DNA of 64,000 bases from Polyangia bacterium. GTDB taxonomy: Bacteria > Myxococcota_A > Polyangia > Polyangiales > Polyangiaceae. Positions 8,120 to 17,012 of this stretch are shown piece after piece. The notes under the pieces were generated by a model that saw only the letters and a list, made by a program, of their open reading frames with translations, was not told the DNA's origin and searched no databases. Position 1 is the first letter of the stretch, and every line of letters starts with the position of its first letter. The position numbers and the translations under genes are program-made. The stretch covers positions 1 through 64,000 of the forward strand of contig JAUHZF010000006.1 of NCBI GenBank assembly GCA_030426145.1, read 5' to 3'.

Positions 8120-9433
8120 GTGCGCTCACTCGTGCTGCTGCTGCTCTTTGTCGTGGCCTGCCGTTCCGACCCGGCGGGCGAGGCGGTGCCGGCGGCTACG
8201 GCCTCGGAGGTGACGACGCCGCTTCCCAAGGTCACGGCGACACCCTCGGCGTCCACCACGGCGGCCCTGCCCCCACGCGACGACTGGATCGAGCACGCGC
8301 TTCGCACCGCGTCGGCCGAGGACATGGGCACATGGCTCTCGCAGTCCGAGGCGTTGCGGATCCAGCTGCTGGTCACGGTCGTGCAGCGCGAGGGGGACCC
8401 CAAGGCCCCCCGCTACCGTCGCCTCGAGGAGCATGGCTACCGGGTCGATGCCGAGTACCTCTACCCGGCGAGCGCCATCAAGACCTTCATCGCCGTCGCG
8501 GCGTTGCGGTACCTCCGCGCCATCGCTCGCGAGCAGGACATCAAGATCGATCAGAACACGCGCTTCATGCGCTGCAAGACGGCGGCGGGGAAGTGCGAGG
8601 TTCCCGAGGCGGACGAGGACCCGGACGAAGACGACGACGAGGACGAAGAGAAGCTCCGCGTCGGTCGCGAAGTTCGAAAGCTACTCGGCTACTCGGACAA
8701 CGACGCCTACGACCGCCTCTACGATCTGCTCGGCCATCGTGCGCTCAACGAGGCCATGGGGCAGATGGGCTTCGAGTCGGTGCGTTTCCACCACCGCCTG
8801 AGCACGACCTCCATGCGTCGTACCACGCGGCGGGTGCTCATCTTGCCCTGGGGCTCTCGGGCCATTCGCAACCCACCCCGGGTCAGCGACTACGTCATGC
8901 CTCCCACCTTCGCGGCCAAGACACTGGTGGGCGAGGGCTACCGCGATGCCAGGGGCATCCAAGAGAAGCCGATGGACTTCGGCGAGAAGAATTACGCCTC
9001 GCTCTACGACCTGCACCGCATCACCATCGGACTGGTTGCGCCGGAGCTCGCGCCGGGAATCGACATGGGCTTGTCCTCCGACGACCTTCAGGTGCTGCTG
9101 AGCCCGATGACGGGGCGGCTCCTTCCCGGGTCCCGCGGGGCGACCCACAAGCCGATGCTGCCCGGGCTACGTGAGGTGATCGACGTGACGCGGCTGCGCT
9201 ACACGAACAAGGCGGGCCGCGCCTACGGTTTCCACATCGACAATGCCTACGTCGAGGACGAGCCGAGTGGAAAGGGCTTCTTCGTCACCGCCGCCATCTA
9301 CGCCAACCCCAACGGTATCCTCAACGACGACGACTACGCCTACAACGACCTGTCGGCGCCGTTCCTCGCCGCCGTGGGTGAGGCGCTGGCCAAGAAGGTC
9401 TTCGGCAACATCGCGCCGCCGAAGAAGCGCTGA
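8120..9433 (+). CDS. Serine-active, class A beta-lactamase-like lipoprotein
   Basis: 437 residues from GTG 8120. The signal peptide MRSLVLLLLFVVAC gives lipidation at Cys14, followed by a Ser/Thr/Ala/Pro-rich linker to about residue 52. The catalytic fold is marked by SAIK (Ser118, Lys121) within YPASAIKTF, by YSDNDAYD (SDN at 192-194) and by TNKAGRAYG (KAG at 364-366, the place of KTG). These are the three class A beta-lactamase/DD-peptidase motifs. An acidic low-complexity insert (residues 164-177) lies between the first two. No Glu166-type omega loop was recognised, so a role as peptidoglycan or ester hydrolase is as likely as beta-lactam resistance. Confidence 0.82.
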   Translation: MRSLVLLLLFVVACRSDPAGEAVPAATASEVTTPLPKVTATPSASTTAALPPRDDWIEHALRTASAEDMGTWLSQSEALRIQLLVTVVQREGDPKAPRYRRLEEHGYRVDAEYLYPASAIKTFIAVAALRYLRAIAREQDIKIDQNTRFMRCKTAAGKCEVPEADEDPDEDDDEDEEKLRVGREVRKLLGYSDNDAYDRLYDLLGHRALNEAMGQMGFESVRFHHRLSTTSMRRTTRRVLILPWGSRAIRNPPRVSDYVMPPTFAAKTLVGEGYRDARGIQEKPMDFGEKNYASLYDLHRITIGLVAPELAPGIDMGLSSDDLQVLLSPMTGRLLPGSRGATHKPMLPGLREVIDVTRLRYTNKAGRAYGFHIDNAYVEDEPSGKGFFVTAAIYANPNGILNDDDYAYNDLSAPFLAAVGEALAKKVFGNIAPPKKR

Positions 9434-9506
9434 ATAGCTGAGTGTGTATTCGCCACGAATTCGTCGCGGAGCGAAGCCGTTGGGGGGAGGACCCCCTCGC
9501 GCAGCC

Positions 9507-9536
9507 AGGGGCCTTCAGTAGCTTCTGAAGGCCCCT
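9507..9536. terminator. Strong 12-bp hairpin downstream of the beta-lactamase-like gene
   Basis: AGGGGCCTTCAG, loop TAGCTT and CTGAAGGCCCCT form a perfect 12-bp stem 74 bp after the stop at 9433. No T tract follows. The last two bases overlap the left end of the MITE-like element. Confidence 0.5.
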
Positions 9537-9715
9537 AGAACGACAAACGGTTTGAAGCCTGTGAAACCCTTCGCCTTCCACGCCCAACGAATGCGTGCTC
9601 GCTCCGGCCTCCTCGACGTAGCTCACTACGCCTGCGTCGTCCTCCGGTCCGCGCCACATCCGCTGGACGCGAAAATCAAAGGAATCACGACGACGTCAAA
9701 CCGTTTGTCGTTCTA
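9536..9715. mobile_element. 180-bp MITE-like element with perfect terminal inverted repeats
   Basis: CTAGAACGACAAACGGTTTGA (9535-9555) is repeated exactly inverted at 9696-9716, and a weaker match continues inward (TGTGAAACC against the inverse of GGAATCACG). If TA at each end is taken as a target duplication, the repeats begin GAACGACAAACGG, the arrangement expected of an IS630/Tc1-mariner-type non-autonomous element. There is no coding frame inside. A long-range hairpin serving as terminator for the two convergent genes is the alternative. Confidence 0.6.
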
Positions 9716-9840
9716 GTGATTTGAACGGGGGGTGTGTTCGCGAAGCCTCGACGCGTGCTCGCTCCCCAAAAGGAGACGGAGCGCGTCCGAGGTGTAGCGA
9801 ACCCATGGTCGCGCTTCTCGGGGTCGTGACGTTGATTTCA

Positions 9841-10686
9841 TCAATGGTCGGGCGCGAGGTCTGCGACGACGGCGGTGGTGTCGTCGGCACCTAGCTCCTC
9901 GTAGGCTCGCGTAACGATGGCGTCGGCGGTGGCATCTGGCGAGGTACGAGCGGCCATGACTTCGGTGATCGTCACCGGGGAGAGGACGTCACTGACCCCA
10001 TCGGAGCAGAGGAGCAGTCGGTCGTCGGGTTGCAGTGCGAAATGGCCGATGTCTGGCGTAATGGTGGCCGTGGCTTCGCCCATGGCACGCGTCAGGATGT
10101 GGTCGAAGCGACTACCGTCGTCCATTTTGATGCCCTCGCCGCGTAGCTCCATCGCCATGGTGTGGTCGCTGGTCAGCAGGATGAGCGTGCCCTCGCGGTA
10201 GAGGTAGCAGCGCGAGTCGCCCACGTGGGCGACGTAGAGGTGCGGGTAGTTCACGTAGGCAACGGTCAGGGTCGTGCACGAGGGGTTGCCGTGTTGAAGC
10301 CGAAGCCGTTCGTGGCCGAGGGCGAAGGCATCCTCGAGCTCACGCCGCACATCGGGCAGGCTGGGGAGCGTGGCCCGCGCCGGTGGGCGGTCGAGATGGC
10401 CACCAGGGAGCAGGAGCCGGTGGTTCAACAGGGTGGCGAGCTGCCGGATCACCTCGGCTGAGGCATGGTCACCTCGTGCGCTGCCACTCACGCCATCGGC
10501 GACCGCCAGGAGGGTTGCGTCGCTGCTCTGGTGCGCGCGAAGCTCGTCGAGGGAGGTCTCATGCACGGCGAACCCGTTGGTGATGCGGCCCACGAAGTAC
10601 TGGTCCTCGTTGTGGGCGTGTTCACGGCCCTGCAGTGAAGCGGCGGAAGCGAAGGCACGGAGTCGGGGAGAGATGTTGGCGTTCAT
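9841..10686 (-). CDS. PP2C-type (PPM) protein phosphatase
   Basis: 281 residues from ATG 10686, cytoplasmic. The metal-binding and catalytic motifs are in order: NED (26-28), DGVSG (64-68), GDSR (156-159), CSDGVSD (227-233) and GADDTT (266-271), the last being the usual GxDNxT with Asp in place of Asn. This is a full-length stand-alone Mn2+/Mg2+-dependent Ser/Thr phosphatase of the Stp/PrpC type, which dephosphorylates targets of Hanks-type kinases. Such kinases are abundant in myxobacteria, and one kinase domain lies at 47 kb. The gene converges on the MITE-bearing intergenic region. The 266 bp upstream show no gene. Confidence 0.93.
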   Translation of the reverse strand: MNANISPRLRAFASAASLQGREHAHNEDQYFVGRITNGFAVHETSLDELRAHQSSDATLLAVADGVSGSARGDHASAEVIRQLATLLNHRLLLPGGHLDRPPARATLPSLPDVRRELEDAFALGHERLRLQHGNPSCTTLTVAYVNYPHLYVAHVGDSRCYLYREGTLILLTSDHTMAMELRGEGIKMDDGSRFDHILTRAMGEATATITPDIGHFALQPDDRLLLCSDGVSDVLSPVTITEVMAARTSPDATADAIVTRAYEELGADDTTAVVADLAPDH

Positions 10687-10952
10687 GGTGTTGCCTTTCC
10701 GAAGGCCGAACGGTCGGCCAGTTGAGCCAACAACCTCTCAAGCCCCGTGCCGTCTGCCGTCGCAACCAGCCTTCGGGGAGTTACGTGTCTCGAGTGTGGC
10801 AAAACGACACGGTGTGGCGCCAGTTGGCTCCCCACGCAGCTCGGGATCATCTGCGCTCGACCCATGCCCGGACGGCGTTGCGTTGTTCTAGCCGGGCCCC
10901 GGTGCACCTAGGCAGAACCCCACTGCCGACTCCCCGCCAGGTGGGTTTCACG

Positions 10953-11246
10953 TCAGTCGCTGGGTTCGAGCGCGAGGCGTTGGTTCGGGAGGTCGAGCGT
11001 CCAGATGAAACGCTCCATCAGGGGAGCGCCGATGTTCCCGTCGTAGATGATGTCCATGGCCTTGGCTTTGGTCGTGACCGCCGGCACACCGGGCAACTTC
11101 AACGAGACCTGCTCGATCCCCCACCACTCGGGTTTGCCCTCGTCGGCGTGGTGCTCTGCGGTGGCGAGGTCGACGCCGAGCATCTTCGCCGCGTGGGGCG
11201 CGAGGATGAGCGTTGGTCTCCGCCTATGGTCTCGAGGCGCGCCCGC
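10953..11246 (-). pseudogene. C-terminal remnant of a retropepsin-like aspartic protease
   Basis: The open frame runs from an in-frame stop at 11247 to the stop at 10953. From ATG 11183 it would encode 76 residues, but protein-like sequence (TLILAPHAAKMLGVDLA) continues upstream of that Met. The C-terminal DGNIGAPLMERFIWTLDLPN followed by QRLALEP matches the end of pepsin/retropepsin-like proteases, where a conserved Gly precedes the final strands. The N-terminal lobe with the catalytic D-[ST]-G and any signal peptide are missing. It is therefore read as a decayed or truncated gene. Confidence 0.6.
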
Positions 11247-11266
11247 TCATTCGCCCGCACAAAGAA

Positions 11267-11301
11267 CGAACGCGCCCGACCCATGGGATCGAGCGCGTTC
11301 G
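11267..11301 (-). terminator. Terminator hairpin after the cyclophilin gene
   Basis: CGAACGCGC and GCGCGTTCG form a 9-bp stem around a partly self-complementary loop (CGATCCCATGGGTCG), 20 bp downstream of the cyclophilin stop. On the minus strand TTCTTTG follows. This is a good candidate for an intrinsic terminator. Confidence 0.6.
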
Positions 11302-11320
11302 AAAAGGCGAGTGCGGAGGG

Positions 11321-11836
11321 CTACTCGGCGATGGTGATCGAGGTCACCTGGATGGGCGTCTGGGGACGGTCGCCGGCACCGGTGGCGGTGTTGCCGATGG
11401 CGTTGACGACATCCATGCCCTCGATGATGCGGCCGAAGACGGGGTGCTTGGACTGACCGGGGCTGAACCAGTCGAGGTAGGCGTTGTGGGCCGTGTTGAT
11501 GAAGAACTGCGAGCCACCGCTGTTGGGACGGCCGGTGTTGGCCATCGACAGGGTCCCGGGCTCGTTGCTGATCTTGAACTCGGGGTTGTGCTCGTCCTGG
11601 ATGTTGCCGTGGGGCGGACCGCCGGTTCCGGCGCGCGGGCTGTTGGCATCCTTCGCGTGCGGACAGCCGAACTGGATCATGAAGTCCTTGATCACGCGGT
11701 GGAAGTGGATCCCGTTGTAGAAGCCGCTCTTGGCGAGATCGACGAAGTTCTTTCCGGTGATGGGCATCTGCTCGACGTAGATCTCCGCCTTGAAGCTGCC
11801 CTGAGTGGTCTCGAACGTGGCGATGGGGTTGGCCAT
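11321..11836 (-). CDS. Cyclophilin-type peptidyl-prolyl cis-trans isomerase
   Basis: 171 residues from ATG 11836, no signal peptide, so cytoplasmic. The cyclophilin signature [13 protein letters not shown] is present with the catalytic Arg, followed by GGSQFFI and [15 protein letters not shown]. The lengths and order match single-domain bacterial cyclophilins (PpiB type, about 165-175 residues). A slightly longer loop (SGPQ-type region, [14 protein letters not shown]) replaces the usual LDGKHVVF. It catalyses isomerisation of Xaa-Pro bonds during protein folding. A terminator-like hairpin lies just downstream. Confidence 0.95.
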   Translation of the reverse strand: MANPIATFETTQGSFKAEIYVEQMPITGKNFVDLAKSGFYNGIHFHRVIKDFMIQFGCPHAKDANSPRAGTGGPPHGNIQDEHNPEFKISNEPGTLSMANTGRPNSGGSQFFINTAHNAYLDWFSPGQSKHPVFGRIIEGMDVVNAIGNTATGAGDRPQTPIQVTSITIAE

Positions 11837-11928
11837 GGTGGGTTAGCAACTATCGCCGCTGGCGGGCGACAGCAAGGCGTGGCGTGCTAGGTTCGGTCTT
11901 CCGCGGCTTTCCCCAGCAGGGGAGCATC

Positions 11929-12351
<423 letters not shown>

Positions 12352-12360
12352 GGCGCGCGC

Positions 12361-13779
12361 TCACACCTTTCGGCGCAGCCGCAGGAGCGGGATCAGTCCC
12401 AGCGCCGAGACGGCCGCGGCCACGAGCACCGCCGTACCGAAGCCACGCTCGATGGTCGCCGTGAGCTGTGAAGATCCGTGGCCCACGGCGTCGCGGAGCT
12501 GGTCGAGGTCACCGACCTCGCGGCCGATCACGAGGAGCATCACCGCGCCTACGAGGGCGTTGCCGGCCGCGAAGCCCAGGTTGCGCACGAACTGGTGGGC
12601 GGCCGTCGCCCGGCCCAGCTCGGTGTCCTCGGCCCGCTCGCGAACCATGGTCAGCGCGGCGTTGGTCGACAGGCCACAGCCGAGGCCCACCACGATGAGC
12701 GCCACGAAGACCACGGGCAGCGGCATCGCGGTGAAGACCGCGCCGCCGATGGCGAAGAGCGCGGCCGGAACGAGCGCACCTCCGCGGGGCACGAGCTTCT
12801 CCGCGTCCATGGTCTGCAGCAACCGGCTCGAGAGGTTGGCGCCCGACGTCCAGCCGAGAACCAGAAAGAGCACCGACCAGGCCGCGAGCGCTGGCCCCAC
12901 ATCGCGGGCGCCGGTGATGAAGAGCGGGACGAAGGTCTGGGTCCCGATGCTGCCGACGAGGAGCGCGGCCAGGCCCCACGCGAGCGGACCCAGAGGGGTA
13001 TCGAGCGCGTGTTTGGGTCGGATGAGGGCATCGTCGCGATCGCGGTTGCGTCGCATCAAGAAGCCCCCGAGCACCAAGGCGCCGATGGCCGCGGCGACGC
13101 TCCAGACGTCGAGGCGGTCGATGGCCACGACCACCAGGGCCGAGAAGGTGGTGAGGGCGGCCAAGTCGAACAGCGGCAAGCGGCCGCTCGGGGCGTCGTC
13201 ACGCCGGGTGGGGAGCACGCTCCAGCCGCCGATGAGCACCGCCGTGCAGATGGGCAGGTTCACCAAGAAAATCCATCGCCACGATGCGAAGGTGAGGAGC
13301 GCAGCCGCGATCCCCGGGCCGGCCACGCTCATGATCCCCCACACGTTGGCGTTGGCCGCGAAGGCTCGCGCCGTGAGCTGACGCGGGAAGACGAGGCCCA
13401 CCGCGGTGAGGCCCACCGCATTGACCGCGCCGCCGCCGATCCCCTGCAGGGCACGGCCGAGCACCATCACCGTCATGCTCGGGGCGAAGCCACAGATGGT
13501 GCTGCCGGCCACGAAGAGCACGACCGCCGCCCGGAAGACGGGGCTGACCCCGAGTCGGTCGGCCAACCCTCCAGCCGCGACCGTCGCGACGCCCGAGCAC
13601 ACCAGATACGAGGTGGCCACCCACGGCAGAAGCTCGACGTGACCCAGGTCTCGGGTGATCCCGGGCAGGGCCGCCACCACCGCAAGCCCCTCGAAGGCCG
13701 ACAGGCCCACCAGCGTGAGAATGGCGAAGGTGACCGCGCGATATCGGCGATCGAAGATGTGCGTGGGCGCGTCGGACAT
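12361..13779 (-). CDS. MFS transporter, DHA2-like drug/H+ antiporter
   Basis: 472 residues from ATG 13779 (MSDAPTHIFDRRYRAVTF). A longer frame begins at 13836 with a low-complexity N-terminus and was not used. Hydrophobic segments cover almost the whole length, with 12-14 helices likely. The motif between helices 2 and 3 is GGLADRLGVSPVF (motif A-like GxLADRxG) and helix 4 holds GRALQGIGGGAVN, the GRxxQGxGGG motif of DHA2-type exporters. An antiporter motif C-like Gly/Pro segment (VAGPGIAAALL) follows. The substrate cannot be read from the sequence. The stop lies 10 bp from the convergent arfB stop. Confidence 0.9.
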   Translation of the reverse strand: MSDAPTHIFDRRYRAVTFAILTLVGLSAFEGLAVVAALPGITRDLGHVELLPWVATSYLVCSGVATVAAGGLADRLGVSPVFRAAVVLFVAGSTICGFAPSMTVMVLGRALQGIGGGAVNAVGLTAVGLVFPRQLTARAFAANANVWGIMSVAGPGIAAALLTFASWRWIFLVNLPICTAVLIGGWSVLPTRRDDAPSGRLPLFDLAALTTFSALVVVAIDRLDVWSVAAAIGALVLGGFLMRRNRDRDDALIRPKHALDTPLGPLAWGLAALLVGSIGTQTFVPLFITGARDVGPALAAWSVLFLVLGWTSGANLSSRLLQTMDAEKLVPRGGALVPAALFAIGGAVFTAMPLPVVFVALIVVGLGCGLSTNAALTMVRERAEDTELGRATAAHQFVRNLGFAAGNALVGAVMLLVIGREVGDLDQLRDAVGHGSSQLTATIERGFGTAVLVAAAVSALGLIPLLRLRRKV

Positions 13780-13998
13780 CTCGGCGCCGGGACCATACAG
13801 GGCCGAGCCCCTCCGCGGTCGTGACAACTTCCCCACCGACGCTGGACCGCGACATCCGTGCTACCTCGGGCGACGCGCTTGATGCGCTCGCGCCACCATC
13901 GAGCCGCCGATGACCGCAGCTGCAAGGCCCATCATGCGCAGCTCGATGCGTGAGGTCGAGCGTGCCCTGTCTCGCTGAATGGAGTCGAGGGGTGGTCG

Positions 13999-14946
13999 CT
14001 ACTGCGACGCCACGGGGCGCCAGCCGAAGGCGCGCTTGATGGCCTCGACATGGAACGAGAGGTAGCCCGAGGCGACGTTCTCGAGCTCCATGCGCGCGCG
14101 CAGCTGGGGCAGGGCGTGAAAGGGCACGGCTGGGTGCGTGTGGTGCTCGGCGTGGTGAGGCATGTTCCACATGAACCAGCGTACGAGGGCGTTGCTCTTC
14201 ACCGAGCGCGTGCGATGCACCTGCGAGCCGTCGTGAGGAAGGCCGGTGTGCTCCGGCATCAAGTAGAGCCCGAGCACCAGATGCGACACCGGCCAGGCCA
14301 GGAGCATGTAGGCGAAGCCCGGTACGAACGTGAGCCCGGCCCCAACCCCTGCCGTGAGAACGACGAGCACCGCGCGGGACTCCCACGCGACACGGGTCTG
14401 CCGTTGGTTGCGAATGAAGGGAAACGCCTTCCCCCAGACCCCACGTGGGGCGAGGGCACAGACCACGGTGAACATGAGCTTGCCGAACAGCAGCGGCTGG
14501 CCGCACACCATCAACAGGTACGACACCGGGTTGGAGGGCCAGTCGTCGAGCAGCGCTGGTGCCGGCGCGATCTCGGGGTCGTGCTCGAGGTCTTGGGTCG
14601 CGCGATGATGCTGAGCGTGGAATTCGCGGAAGAACGATGGCGCTTGCAGCATCAGCGGCGCGCAGAGCCATACCGCGACGTCGTTGAGCCAGGGCGTGGC
14701 GAAGGCGGTCTTGTGGGCGGCTTCGTGCAGCGGCGGGAAGAAGGTGACCAGGGCCAGGCCCGCGGAGACCACCGCCGGCCAGACCCATGGGGTGGACCAA
14801 GCCACGGCCACGGTGGCCATCGACCCGAGGAGCCACGCCAGCTGGACCCCGAGTCGGACGAGGCCTGGGGCGTCGCGCTTGTGCATCAAGTCGCCTAGCT
14901 CAGGGCGTGCGTTCGTCGGTACAGTGGGGCTTGTGGGCGAGCTCAT
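13999..14946 (-). CDS. Membrane fatty acid desaturase
   Basis: 315 residues from ATG 14946. The three His boxes of di-iron membrane desaturases are present: HEAAH (74-78), HAQHH (110-114) and HHAEHH (264-269). Hydrophobic helices surround them (QLAWLLGSMATVAVAW, WVWPAVVSAGLALVTF and later pairs). The enzyme should introduce a double bond into a fatty acyl or similar lipid chain, with electrons from ferredoxin or a cytochrome. It is divergent from an AraC-family regulator 150 bp away, which is its likely controller. Carotenoid ketolase or hydroxylase activity is a less likely alternative within the same superfamily. Confidence 0.9.
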   Translation of the reverse strand: MSSPTSPTVPTNARPELGDLMHKRDAPGLVRLGVQLAWLLGSMATVAVAWSTPWVWPAVVSAGLALVTFFPPLHEAAHKTAFATPWLNDVAVWLCAPLMLQAPSFFREFHAQHHRATQDLEHDPEIAPAPALLDDWPSNPVSYLLMVCGQPLLFGKLMFTVVCALAPRGVWGKAFPFIRNQRQTRVAWESRAVLVVLTAGVGAGLTFVPGFAYMLLAWPVSHLVLGLYLMPEHTGLPHDGSQVHRTRSVKSNALVRWFMWNMPHHAEHHTHPAVPFHALPQLRARMELENVASGYLSFHVEAIKRAFGWRPVASQ

Positions 14947-15095
14947 GAAGGGTGTCCTTCGTTCTCTTCACATGGTGGTCGTGCGAGGCGCGGCTGACCA
15001 GTGGCCGCCTACGCCAACATGCTGGCCTGCGCCGCCAGCCACGCCTGGAGCCGTGTGCCGTGCTCGGTGAGGACAAGGTCTTCGCTGCGCTCGTG

Positions 15096-16082
15096 ATGGC
15101 GCTTCGCGCGTGGTCGGTGGGGGTGCTTGGCTTGTCGGACGAGGTCTTCCTGTCGAGCGCGGGAGTCACGTCTGAGGCGCTCGAAGATCCAGACGCCTTG
15201 GTGCCCTACGACGCCCTCGTGAGCGCGTGGGCCGAGCTTCACGAGCGCTTTCCCGACCGGTCCCTCGGCATGGACTATGGCCGGTACGTCGACCCCAGCG
15301 CGCTCGGCATGGTGGGGGTGACCATCTGTCATGCGCCGAACGTGGGGGTGATGGTCGAGCGCTTGATGCGCTTTCAGCGCATGGTGGATCCGCACTTCCA
15401 GGTCGACCTCCAGCGGGGAGACGACGTCAGCGTGCTCACGATGCGTCACGAGCCGCGCGTCGCGGCCCTGCACGAGATCATGGAGATGTTCGTCACGTCC
15501 TTCGTCCAGATCTTGCGCAAGAGCACCGATCGCGAGCTGGTTCCCGTCCGCGTCGACCTGGCTCACCCGAGGCGTCATCCGGTGGCGCAGTACGAGGAGG
15601 TCTGGGGCGCGCCGGTGCGCTTCGAGCAGCCTACGCAGGCGTTGTGGTTCGACAGCTCGGTCCTCGAGGCGCCGGTGGTGTCGGCGGCGCCGGAGGCGGG
15701 GAAGTACCTCGAGCGCTACCTCGAGACGCTGATGCCTACCCTCGACCCTCGCGCTCCGGATGACGCCAGCGTGAGCGCCAAGGTGCGCGAGCACCTGCTC
15801 CGTGATCTATCCAGCGGTGATGTCGATCAGCCGTCGGTGGCGTCGGCCTTGGGCATGAGCTCGCGGTCGATGCAGCGAAAGCTCAGCGCCGAAGGCACCA
15901 GCTTCAGTGCGCTGCTCGACGACGTGCGCCGCGTGCAGACCGAACGCATGCTCGCGCGGAGGGACCTGGCCTTCTACGAGATCGCCTACCTCTTGGGGTT
16001 CGCCGATCCATCTTCGTTCTATCGGGCCTGCAAACGCTGGGTCGACATGACGCCGGACGCGTGGCGCGCCTCGCTGACGTAG
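15096..16082 (+). CDS. AraC-family regulator with an arabinose-binding-like N-terminal domain
   Basis: 328 residues from ATG 15096 (GTG at 15093 is also possible). The frame runs back to 14952, but those residues are Arg-rich translation of the promoter region. The N-terminal 200 residues (PYDALVSAWAELHERFPDRS, GMVGVTICHAPNVGVMVERL) match the PF12625-type domain found in OruR/ArgR-like AraC proteins. The C-terminus is a double helix-turn-helix (PSVASALGMSSRSMQRKLSA and IAYLLGFADPSSFYRACKRW) ending with TPDAWR. The divergent arrangement with the desaturase suggests it senses a lipid or related signal and controls that gene. Confidence 0.92.
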   Translation: MALRAWSVGVLGLSDEVFLSSAGVTSEALEDPDALVPYDALVSAWAELHERFPDRSLGMDYGRYVDPSALGMVGVTICHAPNVGVMVERLMRFQRMVDPHFQVDLQRGDDVSVLTMRHEPRVAALHEIMEMFVTSFVQILRKSTDRELVPVRVDLAHPRRHPVAQYEEVWGAPVRFEQPTQALWFDSSVLEAPVVSAAPEAGKYLERYLETLMPTLDPRAPDDASVSAKVREHLLRDLSSGDVDQPSVASALGMSSRSMQRKLSAEGTSFSALLDDVRRVQTERMLARRDLAFYEIAYLLGFADPSSFYRACKRWVDMTPDAWRASLT

Positions 16083-16183
16083 CCGAACACCCCGCGCGGG
16101 TGATGCGGTTTCTTCAGGGCTCAAGGTTCCACCCGCGGCGGCCGTTGTCCCCTTCAGGGAGACAGGCCCGCAGCATCGACCGG

Positions 16184-16200
16184 TTGGCACGGCGATTGAA
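16184..16200 (+). promoter_or_regulatory. Sigma-54-like -24/-12 element upstream of the diguanylate cyclase gene
   Basis: TTGGCACGGCGATTGAA fits the -24 box (TGGCACG) well and has the right spacing to TTGAA, but the invariant GC of the -12 box (TTGCA) is missing. It lies about 50 bp upstream of the start at 16250. Treat as a weak candidate. Confidence 0.25.
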
Positions 16201-16249
16201 TTAGCTCTGGGCACGACGCGCCACCGCAGGGCGTCAGAGGGGAGAGACC

Positions 16250-16897
16250 ATGAACGCGAGCATCGCCAACGACGAGTTCACCACCGAGGATCAGAACCTG
16301 GTGTCCAAAGGACGACAGGGTCACACCCCCGCCGAGCTGCTCGCCATCATCGAAGCGCTCGCGGTAGAGAACCGATCCTTGCGCGACGAGGTCAATCAAC
16401 TCGAAGAGTTCAAGCACCTCGCCTACCGCGACACCCTCACTGGCCTTCACAACCGGCGCAGCTTCGACGAACGCCTCGACGAGGAGTGGGCGCGCTGCGG
16501 GCGGTATGGCCGCACGATGAGCCTGGTGCTTATCGATCTCAATGATTTTAAGCCTATCAACGACGAAGCGGGCCACGCCAAGGGCGACGAGGTGCTGCGC
16601 TTCGTAGGCCATGTGCTCCAGGAGACGTGCCGCACCTGTGACATCGCCTGTCGCTTCGGAGGGGACGAGTTCGCCCTCCTCCTACCCGACACCGACGCCG
16701 AGGGGGCCGAGGCCCTCATGGAGCGGGTCGTCGCGCGCCTCTACACCGAAGATTCGGTCCTCGAGCTGCCATCGAACCTCCGACTCGCGATCAGCTACGG
16801 CGTGGTCGATACCCTCGACAGCCAGAGCCCCGAGGAGATGTTCGAGGCCGCCGACGAGGCCATGTACGAGCGCAAGCGCCTGTCGAAGGTCGCCTGA
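16250..16897 (+). CDS. Diguanylate cyclase with an N-terminal coiled coil
   Basis: 215 residues from ATG 16250, preceded by AGAGGGGAGAGACC, a strong ribosome-binding site. Residues 26-56 form a short coiled coil. The GGDEF domain follows: DTLTGLHNRR (61-70), DLNDFKPIND, and GGDEF at 137-141. The allosteric I-site R128-T-C-D131 sits five residues upstream of GGDEF, so the enzyme should make c-di-GMP from GTP and be product-inhibited. It is soluble and lacks a known sensor domain; the coiled coil probably controls dimerisation. A very stable hairpin follows the stop. Confidence 0.93.
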   Translation: MNASIANDEFTTEDQNLVSKGRQGHTPAELLAIIEALAVENRSLRDEVNQLEEFKHLAYRDTLTGLHNRRSFDERLDEEWARCGRYGRTMSLVLIDLNDFKPINDEAGHAKGDEVLRFVGHVLQETCRTCDIACRFGGDEFALLLPDTDAEGAEALMERVVARLYTEDSVLELPSNLRLAISYGVVDTLDSQSPEEMFEAADEAMYERKRLSKVA

Positions 16898-16920
16898 TCA
16901 CCATCGGTTCGCTGACGTCG

Positions 16921-16979
16921 ACGTCAAGCCCGTGACACTGAACCCAGAGGCTCTGGGTTCAGTGTCATCGCTTTGACGT
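16921..16979 (+). terminator. Terminator with perfect 16-bp stem after the diguanylate cyclase gene
   Basis: GACACTGAACCCAGAG (16934-16949) and CTCTGGGTTCAGTGTC (16951-16966) are exact inverted repeats around a single G. Outside them ACGTCAA (16921-16927) pairs with TTGACGT (16973-16979) across small internal loops. No long T tract is present. It can act for both this gene and the convergent serpin gene. Confidence 0.7.
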
Positions 16980-17012
16980 TCGTCGGTCTATTGACGGCTC
17001 AACCGCTCGACA

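Larger units (their letters stand above)
9434..9840. other. Intergenic region with hairpins and a MITE-like element, no gene
   Basis: No coding frame is supported in these 407 bp, which lie between the stops of two convergent genes. It holds a GC-rich hairpin (9483-9496, GGGGG AGGA CCCCC), a strong 12-bp stem (9507-9536), a 180-bp element with inverted ends (9536-9715), and two copies of GCGTGCTCGCTCC (9592-9604 and 9752-9764). Confidence 0.7.

Noticed and set aside
12478-13824. 448-codon plus-strand frame
   Set aside because: Antisense of the MFS transporter; Glu/His/Arg-rich translation without motifs.
13837-13998. Possible 24-residue membrane peptide (ATG near 13934, minus)
   Set aside because: One short hydrophobic stretch in frame, no ribosome-binding site and no conservation evidence; not distinguishable from chance.
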